Shown: positions 35,001 through 46,173 of the stretch, one piece after another
How the letters are laid out: each line of letters opens with the position of its first letter
How positions within the stretch are numbered: the first letter of the stretch is position 1
Assembly: GCA_900155495.1 (NCBI GenBank)
Contig: FTLJ01000090.1
Coordinates: forward strand, 60,643 to 124,642
DNA length: 64,000 nucleotides
From: Porogramme epimiltina
Lineage: Eukaryota; Basidiomycota; Agaricomycetes; Polyporales; Polyporaceae
Reading direction: 5' to 3'
Program-made: the position numbers and the translations under genes
Notes under the pieces: generated by a model
Told to the model about the DNA's origin: nothing
Databases searched by the model: none
What the model saw: the letters and a program-made list of their open reading frames with translations, nothing else

Positions 35001-35901
35001 AGAAAAGGCCACGATGTTCGACGGGGGATGGGGAATCGATGGATGAGATGCTGGTGTGGCGAAGGAGTTGGCGGAATGTGTGAATGTCGGCTCTCGTTCC
35101 ACATTGTAGGCGTAGAGATATTGTTGTGTATGGCGCTAGCGGAACATGAGAGGGTTGGAAAGCCGGCTCGCGCCGTCGCTGGGGGGGAGGTCCAAACCCG
35201 TTATCGTAGTTGAGCAAGGTCTCGGATTCGAAGATCGGGGGATAGTGGAGAGAGAAATGGATACAGCGCCTCTCCGAGGACTGATGTGGTGTCGAAGTCG
35301 GCGACACGGAAAGCCAGGCAATTTGACTCAGCCTGATAACTGCATGATGACGAACTGCATCGGAAGCTCTGTTGATGGCTTTGAGGCGGAACTCCCGACG
35401 TTCTGAGTCCAGGAATATTGTCGCCATGTGAGGAGACGTTTCCCACTCCGAGGAGAAAGTATGATCGCGACATTCCCAACCAAACTGGACAAGGGTGACC
35501 TTGACTTCGCCTAGTTCACGAAGCTCCGTGGCAACCTCTTCTCGGCATTTTGCGACCTGTGGATCCTCGTATGGCAGTCGTCGTACCCGCTCCAATACGT
35601 CCCGGCGCACTTCGCCCCGACTCCTTTGGAATTGTACCCATGTCGATCCAAGCTCGAGGGAGTGACGAGGGGAGGGCGGTCCGTATAGATCGAGGAGCCT
35701 TTCCCCAATTTGGCGGTTCGGTAACGTTAGGGCAGCGCTCCACCATGCACCCTGTTTCCTTTGCGGGATGGGGCGCACGTCAAAATTGAACAGTGGCCCT
35801 GAAGGGCTGCGAAAGGGAGATGCATGCAGAATACTTGCTAGTCTTTCCTTCAACTTGTATATGTCTGTACCGAACGCGATATGAGACATATGTATCTCCA
35901 T
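32021..35901 (-). CDS. Cellular RNA-dependent RNA polymerase, tandem copy A
   Basis: Eukaryotic RdRP of the QDE-1/RRF-1 type, which makes double-stranded RNA for gene silencing. The start is MEIHMSHIAFGTDIYKLKER, with an RRM-like N-terminus. The catalytic double-psi-barrel region contains FTDGVGTISPRLAKEMW, IRFQGSKGVLSVDYTL, FYLNRPLIMVLECLGVPYEV, LVGVADVHGCLEEREVFVCV and RSPCVHPGDVQVATAI. The metal-binding loop GGGDLDGDLYNV is rebuilt across an intron near 33207-33266 and keeps all three Asp. After it come HESTMADVAEFVADYISND, an intron (32945-33005, GT-AG) and ADQTDEGVLHPSCLKLSELH. The last exon runs from IGTIVAQCPLRRKRQD to a TAA at 32021-32023. About 1,240 residues with no break seen, so probably active. 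The upstream gene on the same strand is a close paralog. Confidence 0.95.
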
Positions 35902-36948
35902 CCTTGAGCTTGAAATCTGTGAAGATCAAATAAAATGTGAGTAGACGAGACAGAGAAATAGTCGGATGTGCTGACAGGAGCAGATTCGAACTTCTATATT
36001 ACCGTCCCCGCGACGTCGTGCCCACGGACTAGGGCCGGATCCGGTGCGAGGTGGAACGGTTGGAGGTAAGGCTGCGAGATTGTGAGAGGGGCGTGAGTAA
36101 ACATCAGAGTGGGGGTCTTACCTCGACGTTTTATGTTCTGTGGAGGGCGGGTTAGCTGAACACCGCAGCCGAGGGTGGCTCCGGTCTGCGGCAGATCTCT
36201 ACCGCAATAGCACTGTGGTAGCCAGCTCTGCAGTCACAAATCTGAGGCCCGCGCTACGGTCGTAGCACCTTGCTTTAAAGGGGCTTCGACGGAAGTACCG
36301 TAGTCTAGTTGCGCAACTGATAGCAACTGCATAGTTGAGTCATCCGGAGGCCGGCCGATCGGGTTCAAATTGTCCAGCCATTTTAGTTCGGTCTTGCAGT
36401 GTAGTTGGGTTAAATTTGAGGCGGCATAGGTACTGGCGGTTGCCAGCACTAATTCGTGTTAGTCTCCGTCCACCATGGCGGAGTCTTGTCCACGAGGTGA
36501 CACGGCTGCCTGTGAAGAATACGAAAAGGGGAGTGACGGAAGCCTGCGAGGTGGCATTTGTGATAGCGCTCACCACTATTGGGTGGGTCGATGAAGCTGA
36601 GCGTGCCAGCCGCAGTGTGTTCGAAACCTGGAAGGGCTCGAAATTTGCCGCCCAGATATCTATTTGGAATGTCGCATGGCGCCCATCTTCTCGATGAATT
36701 ACAGCTTCCACCCAAAGCTCCGAGTAGCGCATGGGGCACTGGAACAACTTTGAAAATATCGCCACTTCCCTAGCAATATTGTGTCACACATATGAGTAGT
36801 CGTGACTCATAATACCATGCATACCACAATGTCGTACTTAGGACAATAGTAACGACTAAATTCCGTACATCATGAGAGACGTAGTCGTCCCCGAGAATCT
36901 GCGTAAACAATAAAAGACCAATACAGCAGAGGTGTTCACTATGCTTTT
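35902..36948. other. Intergenic region between the two RdRP genes
   Basis: About 1 kb holding the 3' end of RdRP copy B and the promoter of copy A. A 141-codon minus-strand frame at 36340-36765 opens with MAIFSKLFQCPMRYSELWVE, but it has no recognisable motif and I do not call it a gene. Confidence 0.5.
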
Positions 36949-39900
36949 TCACTGCCGTAGAATAGTGCGCTCTTCATCCTCGATCTCCCTGATCGCATCA
37001 AAGATACATCCTAAAGCAACCCATCCAAAACTCTGCGCTCCGAACCCATCCTCCTCCACCGTCGCTACGCGGTATGCAACCCATGCCCGCTCTAGCGAGA
37101 GCTCCAACGGGACGTCATCGTCGCCTGTGATCTCTCCTTTGATGTTACCGACCAGAGTGGCCGTCCTCTCCCTCATCTGAGACATGTAGTCCTTCCGTTT
37201 GCGGGGCTGGGAGCACTTCGCCACTATGGTTCCAATCTATGTATCCCCCGACGGCAAGCATTTCAGATCAGCGCCCGTGGCCTGTCACATTCATGGATAT
37301 AGGTCGAAAACTCACCACTACTTCCTCCTCCGTCAACATTGCTGACCGTTCATGGGAGAGAGTGTGGTCCGCACAGATGGTGCGGAGTTCGGATACGTAA
37401 GAGCAATAAAGCTCCCACAACTCCTTCACGATGTTGTCGTCATATTCATCGGGAGAAATGAATTCGGCCACACGTCCCTGAATCGCAACCGTAACAACGT
37501 CATTCTCCAACGGGTCGTGGTTATGGAGCTGTTCTATGAGGGCAGTGAGCTGCCCCTCTGAGCTAGTAGTGTTGCCCTTTGCCATCCCTCGCCGCTGGCG
37601 ACGTGCCTCGCGCTTTGCCTCTCCAATAGCCGGGAGGTCGATAGAGCGGAAGAGTTTTCCGATCGCTCGAACACTCTCGTAGTACGCGTCGTTCTCCCTC
37701 CGAAGGGTCTCTGGAGCATTCCAGTCGGGCTTTTGTGTCCCTCTCCGTTTAGGGATCTCTTGGAGAGGGACAGGTTGTCCGCTTTTCGGGTAGTCAACGG
37801 CGTTGCTGTGAAGGTTCGCAAGCTTGATGCAGTCACTGTCGAATATACCATCGGAACTCTGGTCGGCGATAACCAACCAAGTAATGGCGATGATTCCAAG
37901 GGTCTGTGTCGGTTTGTTCAGTAAAGGAACAACAGACACCAATAAAGAGCACTCGCGTCACTGCTGATATACTCTGCCACAAATTCGGCTACATCGGCCA
38001 TTGTGCAGGGGTGATCCACATATTTCTTAGGTGCAGGTGCGTAGGAAGCGGGGGTGTAAGTCCGTGATGGCATGAGTTGCGGTCTTGTTGTCACATTGTA
38101 GACGTCACCGTCGAGGTCTCCGCCCCCTAAACAAGAGGGCAATGGTCGCCCGCCTGGTAATGAGATTAGCATAACCCTCCTAAGTTCTGATGGAAGAACC
38201 CTCCACACTTACCGATGGTGGAAAATACCACTGTGTTCCTCAAGGACTCCTTGGCAAACGGGGAGTCGGTTGGGGGCTTTCCTATTGCATGGGCGACCTG
38301 GGCATCGCCGGGATGAATGGTCGGAGAGCGGGATATGAGGATGGGGCCCTCTAGGTAAATGAGACCAGATTCGTTCGGAGAGTCTACGCATGCGAAGACT
38401 TCTCCATGACGGAGGTATCCATGTACATCGGCTACACCAACCAAAGTCCAGCTGTCCTTTCCGTGGACGGGAATACGAGCATGGTGCTTGAGCTCTCGGA
38501 GGACGTGGTTGATAGCAAAGTCCATCATTATCCGCCAGAACGGGTCGTGGTTGAGGGGGCCGAGACCAAGCTTGTGTAGAGACAACATGGTGGACGTCAT
38601 TCGATACGACACCCCTAGTCCATGGCCCTCAAGCAGCCGAGCAGACCGCTCTAGGGACTCGACCGACGTCTTCGCGTCTTGCTCAGCCTCGTCTTGAAGC
38701 TTCTGGAACACTTCGTAAGGCACCCCAAGACCTTCGAGGAGCATGATCAAGGGGCGGTTGAGGAAGTACACGCCCGGCCTGTCGAATGCACGAGCGACCT
38801 CGATGGTAAGCTGTGACCCCGGCGCGTCGAACTTGATCATAGAGGGCCGAAGGAGGATGGTCCTCCCAGTGAGCGTGTAGTCGACGCTGACCATGCCCTT
38901 GGACCCCTGAAAGCGAATTTGGTATGCTCGCGGGTATGACCTGTCCTTGCGGCCACGACGCCGGCGCGCCTGCAGGGCCTTCCAAATCTCCTTCGCAAGC
39001 TGGGGGGAGATGGTCCCTACACCGTCGGTAAATGCGTACGTTTTAGACACATCCCAAATATCTTCTCCTTGCATGATCTGCCCAACTTCCACCTCCACGG
39101 ACGCGTCTGTTGCGGTGAAGGATTGGGATACGCGAGCAGCATAGCGGGCGGGGCAGTGGATGAGACGGGGGTCATAGGCAAGATCGCGGAATGTCCCTAG
39201 GCTCGCAATAATGGAGCTCGCATCGACTAAGCTAACCAATTCGTCGGCATCGACATGACGGAAAGATTTGACGAACCAGACCGCATGTTCTTTGAGGGCT
39301 GATTGGGAATACGCCAGGAAATCGAAGTGAGCGCCTGCAATTGTGATCCCATCCAGTAGAATCTGCTTTACTCTCCGATTGATGAAACTACGTCCGTCCA
39401 CTTCACGATCAAAGCGATACTGGAGACGGTTTTCGTCCTGAAAACTAACTCGGAGAAAACAATCCTGGTTCTTGATGTACGTCCGCATGACACGATTCGA
39501 GCGCTCCGGGAACGGTCCTTCAAAGATCATGGTCGTTGGCGTGACCGCGATGTGTAGGCATTGGAAAGGAGCTGTGGGGTCGTTTGCAACTTCAATCGGT
39601 TTGAAGACGAACGTGGAAGACACGCGGGCGAAGAGGTCCGTTATAGAGATAGGCGAAGGCGATGAGGGTGTCTTTGAATATTCTTGAACTTCGCCATACC
39701 AGAAGGCGGCCTTTGCCTGGGAGATCAAGTCCCGCAACAGTAAGACGGTGTATTCACGTCCGCGGTCCCGAATGAGATGGCCGATGGACTCGCGGAGGGA
39801 CAAAATTTCGGACATGTTGACAAGCCACGATCGTAGGAGCGCTTCAATCTGGAAGGCGACAGTCCATGGCAGGGTCCTCAGCCAATCCTGGTAGTCTTCA

Positions 39901-40802
39901 CGAACCGACTGTGCGAACAAACCGCGGCGTTCGATGTGGTAGGACTCGTCGTGCACTTGAACATTTGCTGTTTTCGCAAGCTTGCGGAAGTTGCGAATAT
40001 CTTCTGGAGCTTCACATTCCAAGCGAATGGCAAGAGACGTATAGGGAGCTAGCGGGGCGTAGTCGTCATAAGGGGATGTCCAGCGTTGTCGTTGGCCCGC
40101 CTGTGGCTGACTTGAAGGGAGCGCGGAAAGAATCGAACCGAGCGATGTCGTAAATTCGAATGCGGGAGGGTGGTTGAGGGAGAAAAATATGTTGGGCACC
40201 CCATGGACGTCGGCCGACATCCAATAGATTTCATTGATCTTGACGACTATAATTCGGGTGTTCCCAAGCAACCCACCCTCTTCCAAATTGATACGAAACT
40301 CCCTTCGATCCACGTCCAATTCAATCCTCCCGTGACACGGTGTCTCCCATTCGACGGAATAAACCCAGTCCCTGCATTCCCAACCGAATTGTATAGTACG
40401 AGCTTTGACTTGGAGGGCTTGCAGTTCCGCGTTACGTTCATCCCGCGCATGGGCTTCTCTGGGGTCATGGAATGGCAAGGTGCGAACATTGCGGACGACC
40501 TCTGGACGAGCGGCCTTGTTGCTACGCCTGAACCCGACCCGAGTGGTACCGATCGAAAGGAATTGTGAGGGGTTGGGGAGCCCGTAAAGCCGAATGAATT
40601 GATGGGCGATCTCCTCGGTGGGGAGGGTCAACGCACCACTTCGCCACTGGCCCTTCTTCCGCTGCTGGAATAAGTAAACGTGGAAGTTAAAAACGGGGTC
40701 GGAAGGACTCCGAAAGGTGGGACCATGGAGGATATTTGCGAGCTCGAGGATCAGTCGATTCTTGGTGGTAGAAACGGGGATATTGGTCATATAGACTTCC
40801 AT
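36949..40802 (-). CDS. Cellular RNA-dependent RNA polymerase, tandem copy B
   Basis: Paralog of copy A with the same layout. The start is MEVYMTNIPVSTTKNRLILE. Landmarks are SNRVMRTYIKNQDCFLRVSF, ALKEHAVWFVKSFRH, FTDGVGTISPQLAKEIW, IRFQGSKGMVSVDYTL, FLNRPLIMLLEGLGVPYEVF and HPGDAQVAHAIGKPP. The catalytic loop GGGDLDGDVYNV is completed across the intron near 38160-38215. After MADVAEFVAEYISSD an intron at 37904-37956 uses a GC donor (GAC then GCGAGT), where copy A has GT. The next exon gives TLGIIAITWLVIADQSSDGI. The last exon ends DAIREIEDEERTILRQ. About 1,240 residues, apparently intact. Role: RNA silencing, by family. Confidence 0.95.
37904..37956 (-). other. GC-AG intron in RdRP copy B
   Basis: A 53-nt intron with donor GCGAGT and acceptor ending CACACAG. 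Splicing joins YISSD to TLGIIAITW, matching YISND to TIGIIASTW in copy A. The only GT within reach would leave an intron under 40 nt. Confidence 0.75.
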
Positions 40803-41973
40803 TGTGTTATATTGTCACGTCGAGGGGGGTTCGGGGAGGTCCGCGATGAGGTATTGAGGGGCTGAAGCCGGGGGAGCTACAGACGGTCTACAGACTATAT
40901 ACTCGGGGGTGTATAAGGTTTGTGCAGCACTCGCGTGTGGATAAGAAGCCATACCGCAGTAACACTGGTATCAAAAATCAAGGTTCAGAGTCAGCGCCAT
41001 AAGTCGAGTAATATGCACATACAGTACATCGTATGAAGACTACCTTTTTCGCAGCGCAAGGAAGCAGGCGAACGAAACAGGTCCCGAGATACCAGCAGTT
41101 TGAGTGCTGTTCTGGCGATGACGCCTTTATAACACGTTCACTACCGCAGCATTTTCGAGCGGCCCTATGATTCCGATAGTCAAAAACCATATAAGGTCTG
41201 GGAATTTCTCGCATCTGCCACGCGAGAAAAATACCTATCCCCCTGGTATCGAATTCAGGGACTTCGGAGGAAATCCCGTATACCATACACATGAACGAAC
41301 ATTTGGACGAAATACCAGTGCGTGTTCATGTCTGTCAGCGAACTGCGCAGGGGACAACGAACGCGTCATGAAATAATGGTTTTGTAGTTAAGAAACGAGA
41401 AAGTATCCGCCAGGGAAGAGCTGCTTCAATTCTCTCCGGCCAGAAGATATTTTATCCTCGATTGATACCTGAAAGGCATAGACCACCTTGAGCTCACGCC
41501 AAGTGCAAGAGAACAACTACATACCACATCATGAAGATATCTATTGCGCTCGAATTCAGCCCTAATCCACGTTACCGTCTCCGCTCTAGTAGTTCTGTCT
41601 GGGATCGCTAGATATTGCATGAGCGTGTAGTAAGTGAGAGGAGGCAGGAGGACAACAAGTACATCTTGTCGCGCGTATAGCCTGGCGATAGAGATTGAGT
41701 GCACGCTGTTTCAGAATGAAGTGCTTAAGAGTAAGTTGCTGCATCTCGGCGCCGGAATGCGCGTAACAGGCCAAATAGACGAAAGGCAAGCAAGCAGAGT
41801 TGGGGGCAGAAGAGGCAAAGATTATGACCGAAGGTGAAACCAAAGATGGAGACCGACAGATGCGGGCGCTTGGCGCGTGCCTTCGCGTAGACCCGCGCTG
41901 ACACGGAAAAGGTCAAACTCGCCTGCTCCTCTACTGCAGATTCTCCTCATCTTCACCCCGCTCTCTTCCCGGC
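40803..41973. promoter_or_regulatory. Divergent promoter region, RdRP copy B and 4E-T-like gene
   Basis: About 1.2 kb between the divergent starts of RdRP copy B (-) and the eIF4E-transporter-like gene (+). No gene is supported here. The last 40 bp before 41974 are CT-rich, typical of a basidiomycete leader. Confidence 0.5.
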
Positions 41974-44900
41974 ATGACTTCCCAGGACGTCGACCTGTCT
42001 CCACCGAAATCCAACTCCCAGCATACAGAAGCCTCTCCCACTACTGTTGAAGATGTCGCTGCCGCTATGGCCACGGTCTCCTTGCAAGACTCGGCCGCGG
42101 CAGACGTCAACAAGAAAACTGGAGAGGCCCTTCCTCGCCCTCTTCACGTATACACTCGCCATGAGCTCCTTCATCTCTCCAAGTCCTCTATAGTTGCGGT
42201 TCCAACGGAAATGCCTGTCTTGAAAGACTGGTTTGGGTACGTGGACATTTCAACGACCAACTTTCTTCGCAGTAACACGCCACGCCCAGTGATTGGAACG
42301 AGCAGGTCGGAAGTAAGAAAGAATCGGACTCGTCTGCTACAACCAGTACCAGAGATCGCCGGTGAGCAGCACCAGCAGCCCTGTCAATATACCAATGCAT
42401 GCCCGTCTCATGAATTATTTTTCTAGTTTCCGCAGAGACGCGGACGATGGTGGTATGTGTGTTTCACTGAGGTGCATAAGTTCGTCTATGTATTTCATTC
42501 CTCCTGTAGACTCCACGCGGCCTTCTTTCCGCTCCGGCCTCTCCCAACCCTCGCAAATGGGTAATTTCCGGCATCAATCCATCCGTACAGCCGATAGAAC
42601 AAGTGACAAGGATATTGACCGTGAAAGGGAGCGGGACCTACGCGACCGCGAAGGACAAGAGCGATTGAGAAATGTGAGTGTCTAATTTGTGCTCTCTGTG
42701 CACGAGACCCATCTCTGCAACGCAGCTGTCCGACAAATATGATCGTGACCGACTTGCTCTTTCGTCCGCTTCTAATCTCCGCAACAAAGAACGCGATGCT
42801 GCACCTCACCTCTCTGGGACATCTTCTACAAGGCTCGGCCAAACTCAGGGGACGGGGCGCCGCGGGGAGGGCAGAGAGCCAACGAAGAGAAAGCCTGGTG
42901 AAAGTAGCGACGACTGGCGAAGAGGTACGCAGGGAAAATGGTTTTACATGTTCTCAGCTGACGTAGTAAACAGGTGCGGAACCTAATAAAGCAGCAAGAG
43001 ATGACCGTGAGTGGCATGAGTGCCGCCACCCTCGTATTAACTGAAGCCCTCTCTAGGAACTGACTCCCGTCGAGATCGCGACACTCGTGACCGACCCCGC
43101 TCGCGGGCTCGTGAAACCTCCAGGTCTAGGAGGGAGCCCTCAACTACCCGACGCGACCGCGACCGCGATCGTGAAGACCGCGACCGCCCTCGGGACCGTC
43201 GAGGCGATGGCGACCGTGACGAACGAAGAGACAAGGATGACAGCAGCCGCCGCGACCGTGACGATTATAGGCGACGCGACTGGGACGATGGGTACGATCG
43301 CGACCGCGACCGCGATCAATACGACTACGGCCGCCGTCCCAGGGATCGCGATTTGGACCGCGATGTCGAGGACGACCCTCGAAGGTGGAGAGATGACGGT
43401 CGACGGGACGAACGGATGGCCGCACGACGTGAACGGGAAGGACGCGAACGAGAGCGGGATAGAGACTGGAACCGTTTCGAAGACCGAGACCGGGAGCGCC
43501 CTTCTGCTGGTGACGATCGTGATGCCCGAAACCGCCGTGGGGGCCGTGACAGACGACTGGGTGGAGACGATGCAAAAGATAGAGATGACAGGCGAGATCG
43601 TGATAAAGACCGTGAGGCTGAGCCCGCCTGGATGGAGACGTATATCCCCACAACGACTGGAGGAGGTATCTTAGGTGGCAAGGGCGCCGACGGAGAACTA
43701 GACGGTATCCAGGCGTGGAAGAAAGGCATGAAGGAGAAGGAGCGCAAGGAGAAGGGCGAAACCCATGCGGACGGCGGCAAAGCTGCCGACACGAATGGTA
43801 CTTCTGACAAACCTGCCTCGGCCGCGCCATCTCCCAATTCGGAAACGCCCATGGACGAAATCCAGCTCTTCAAGATGATGATGAAACGCGAGGCGGAGAA
43901 GAAAGAAGGCGAAAGGGTTCAGAACGGCCTCTCGAACCATGCCTCCATGGACTCCGGCCCTCCGGGACTTTCAGCCAGTCCATCGGTCCAGAGCCAAAAG
44001 AGTGATACGCCCACAGGTACGCGCTATTTCTTATCCAACGTTACAGCAGATCCTACATGTCTCCTTAGTTCCTGCCATTATTGGGCAACGCGCGACGGAC
44101 ACCTCAAAATCCGTACTCACTCACGGGCAAGAGAACGAGAGACCTCAACCTTCCCTCGACATGATGTCTCTTCACGCAGCTTCACCGAACGTGCTAGGAA
44201 CCACACCTCCTGGCGCCCCCGAATCATCCCACCTCTCGGAAACTTCAAGTCCATCACTTGATCGATCTCTGGAGACGTCTAGGGTTGTAGGTCCTCGAAT
44301 GAGCCAGAACCCTCCCGGGATTTCACCCTCGCCTTCGAATATTGCCACCATGAACTCAATTGATCTGTCCGTTCCTAGTCCTTCTACCAACACCTTCAAT
44401 CCCCCACCCGGTTCTCGCGTCCTCGCTCTTAAGTCACGTATCCCTTCCGGAAGTGCTGGTCCTCCTGGTGCTGGTATGCATCAACTCCCACCACCCGGTA
44501 TTGCAGCCCCCCCTGCACACGCCGTACCACCTGGGGCATCGGGCATTCCCATCCACCTTTCGGAGACAATACCCAACGACGCACAGTTTGGCGGTGCCAG
44601 GATTCCTCCCTCTGATTCTCGCGGAATCAGGAGTTTCTCCCCTCTTAGCAATGGGTCTCAACCAAACCTACCGCTAGAAGATTTGCGAGAAAGTATGCAC
44701 TTGGGGCCGATGCATGAAGGCCTCCGAAGGACCTCCGGCTCTTCTGCAGCCGAACGTGCAATTCTCGGGCGCCCCGGCGAAGCTGGCTTACCGTTCGTTG
44801 ACATAGGCGGACCTCAGCCTGGCGGTTTCCCTCCCAGCGGGTCCCTGGATCCCTCTGTGAACAACATTCCAGGAGGTGCTAACTACGCCGTGAGCAAAGG

Positions 44901-46173
44901 CAGCCGTTTTGCGAAATTCTTCGATCCGAAGACGAGGGAGGCCCACATAGCAGGCCCACGTCTTGGTCAACAGGGGCCAGCAATTCCTCCTACGATGGCA
45001 CACCCCAACCAGCGCCAGGAGTCTATCTCCCTCGGTGGCATGAGCATCCCCCGGGGAGAGAGGACCATGGAAGATATCTTCGCTATGCTACAAAGCTCCG
45101 CCCAGGTGCGTGACTCTTTCTCATACTACGGTTCGCTTCTAAGCTAAGGACGTTCTCAGAGCCACCGCGGTTCACCACAAATTCCCCCGTCAGGTCGCAT
45201 GCCGCCAGGGGGTGGACAATTCTCCCAATCTGCTCTTGAGTTGCAGCTTTTGCAGCAGCAACAGCAGCAGCAACAGCTTCACCAACAACAACTTGCGCAG
45301 AGTCGATTGGAGTCCCTATACGATAGCCGCCTGGACGACAGGAATTTCGTGCCGGATGGACTTGTCCCCGGTCTTCGTCCCGCTCCACCACGTTCTCGCA
45401 GCCGCGAGTCCGGCAGTGTCCTCTTCAATGAGCAGATCGACGACCCCCTCCATTTCAACGTCCAACGTCTCACCCAACAGCGGAATATGGAGCAAATGTA
45501 CAACGCACCTATGCCCTCCATGTACTCTCAACAGCCCGGAATGCTCCGTAATGGCAATCTTCCCATGCAACAGGGGCAGTTCCGCGGCGCGTCACCTATA
45601 TCCGCACAGAACCCTCTCCAGGCCCCTTCGCAGCGCCTCCCGCCAGGGCTTGCTAACCTTGGCGGGCGCCCCCCGCACGACCCCTCCCAGTATCTCGGCA
45701 CGGGCGTCGGTCTCCCCGGCGGTGGTCTCCACGGCGCAACACCCGCTCAGCAGGTCTACAACACGTTCCATCAGGGCGGGATCGGCTTCAATGGGAATCA
45801 ACCCCTGCGCGGCCCTCCCGGCCCTCAGAACCTCGGTGCGATGGGCGGCGGGCTGGGCCCGAACACCCTCGACCTCCGCGCGGCGAACCAGGCGCAACTC
45901 CTCGGCCTCACACAGGGCACCCTCGGCGGTGGTGGCGGCGGCGGCGGCATGCGCAGTGGCGGGCCCGGTTTTGGACCTCAACACGGTGGCCCAAGCGGGC
46001 AATTGCCGCACGTCGCCATGCGCCAGCAGCAGCAGCAACAGCAGCAGCACATCCCGCCGCACATGATGCAGCACGTGATGCAGTCGCACCTACAACAGCA
46101 GGGCATTCCCGGCGCGAACGCGCAGGCGACGCATGAACTGATGACGCTCTTGATGAGTGGTCATAGAGAGTAA
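41974..46173 (+). CDS. eIF4E-transporter-like (4E-T) protein, translational repressor
   Basis: Probably binds cap-binding eIF4E and links it to mRNA repression or decay bodies. The start is MTSQDVDLSPPKSNSQHTEA. Near residue 55 is YTRHELL, a perfect eIF4E-binding motif Y-x4-L-hydrophobic, followed by PTEMPVLKDWFG. Several small exons (RPSFRSGLSQPSQMGNFRHQ, KYDRDRLALSSASNL, ESSDDWRRG) lead to a long Arg-Asp repeat region (about 43080-43620). After it come AWMETYIPTTTGGGILGGKG and IQAWKKGMKEKERKEK, then DEIQLFKMMMKREAEKK. The C-terminal half is Pro/Gln-rich with SRFAKFFDPKTREAH and TMEDIFAMLQSSAQ, polyglutamine runs, and a short helix ATHELMTLLMSGHRE at the end. About 1,150 residues. The 4E-T call rests on motif order; it is a fast-evolving, disordered family. 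Confidence 0.75.

Noticed and set aside
35980..36380. tRNA-like B-box strings (GATTCGAAC near 35985, GGTTCAAAT near 36360)
   Set aside because: No matching A box, anticodon stem or acceptor stem could be folded around them.
36340..36765. 141-codon minus-strand frame between the RdRP genes
   Set aside because: Looks mildly protein-like but has no recognisable motif or splice support; left as intergenic.
32021..40802. Viral origin of the two RNA-dependent RNA polymerases
   Set aside because: The GGGDLDGD loop, double-psi-barrel blocks and many spliceosomal introns are those of the cellular silencing RdRP family, not of RNA-virus polymerases.
43087..43830. 195-codon plus frame and 228-codon minus frame inside the 4E-T-like gene
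   Set aside because: Shadows of the Arg-Asp dipeptide repeat; the RD frame connects by splicing to conserved exons on both sides.
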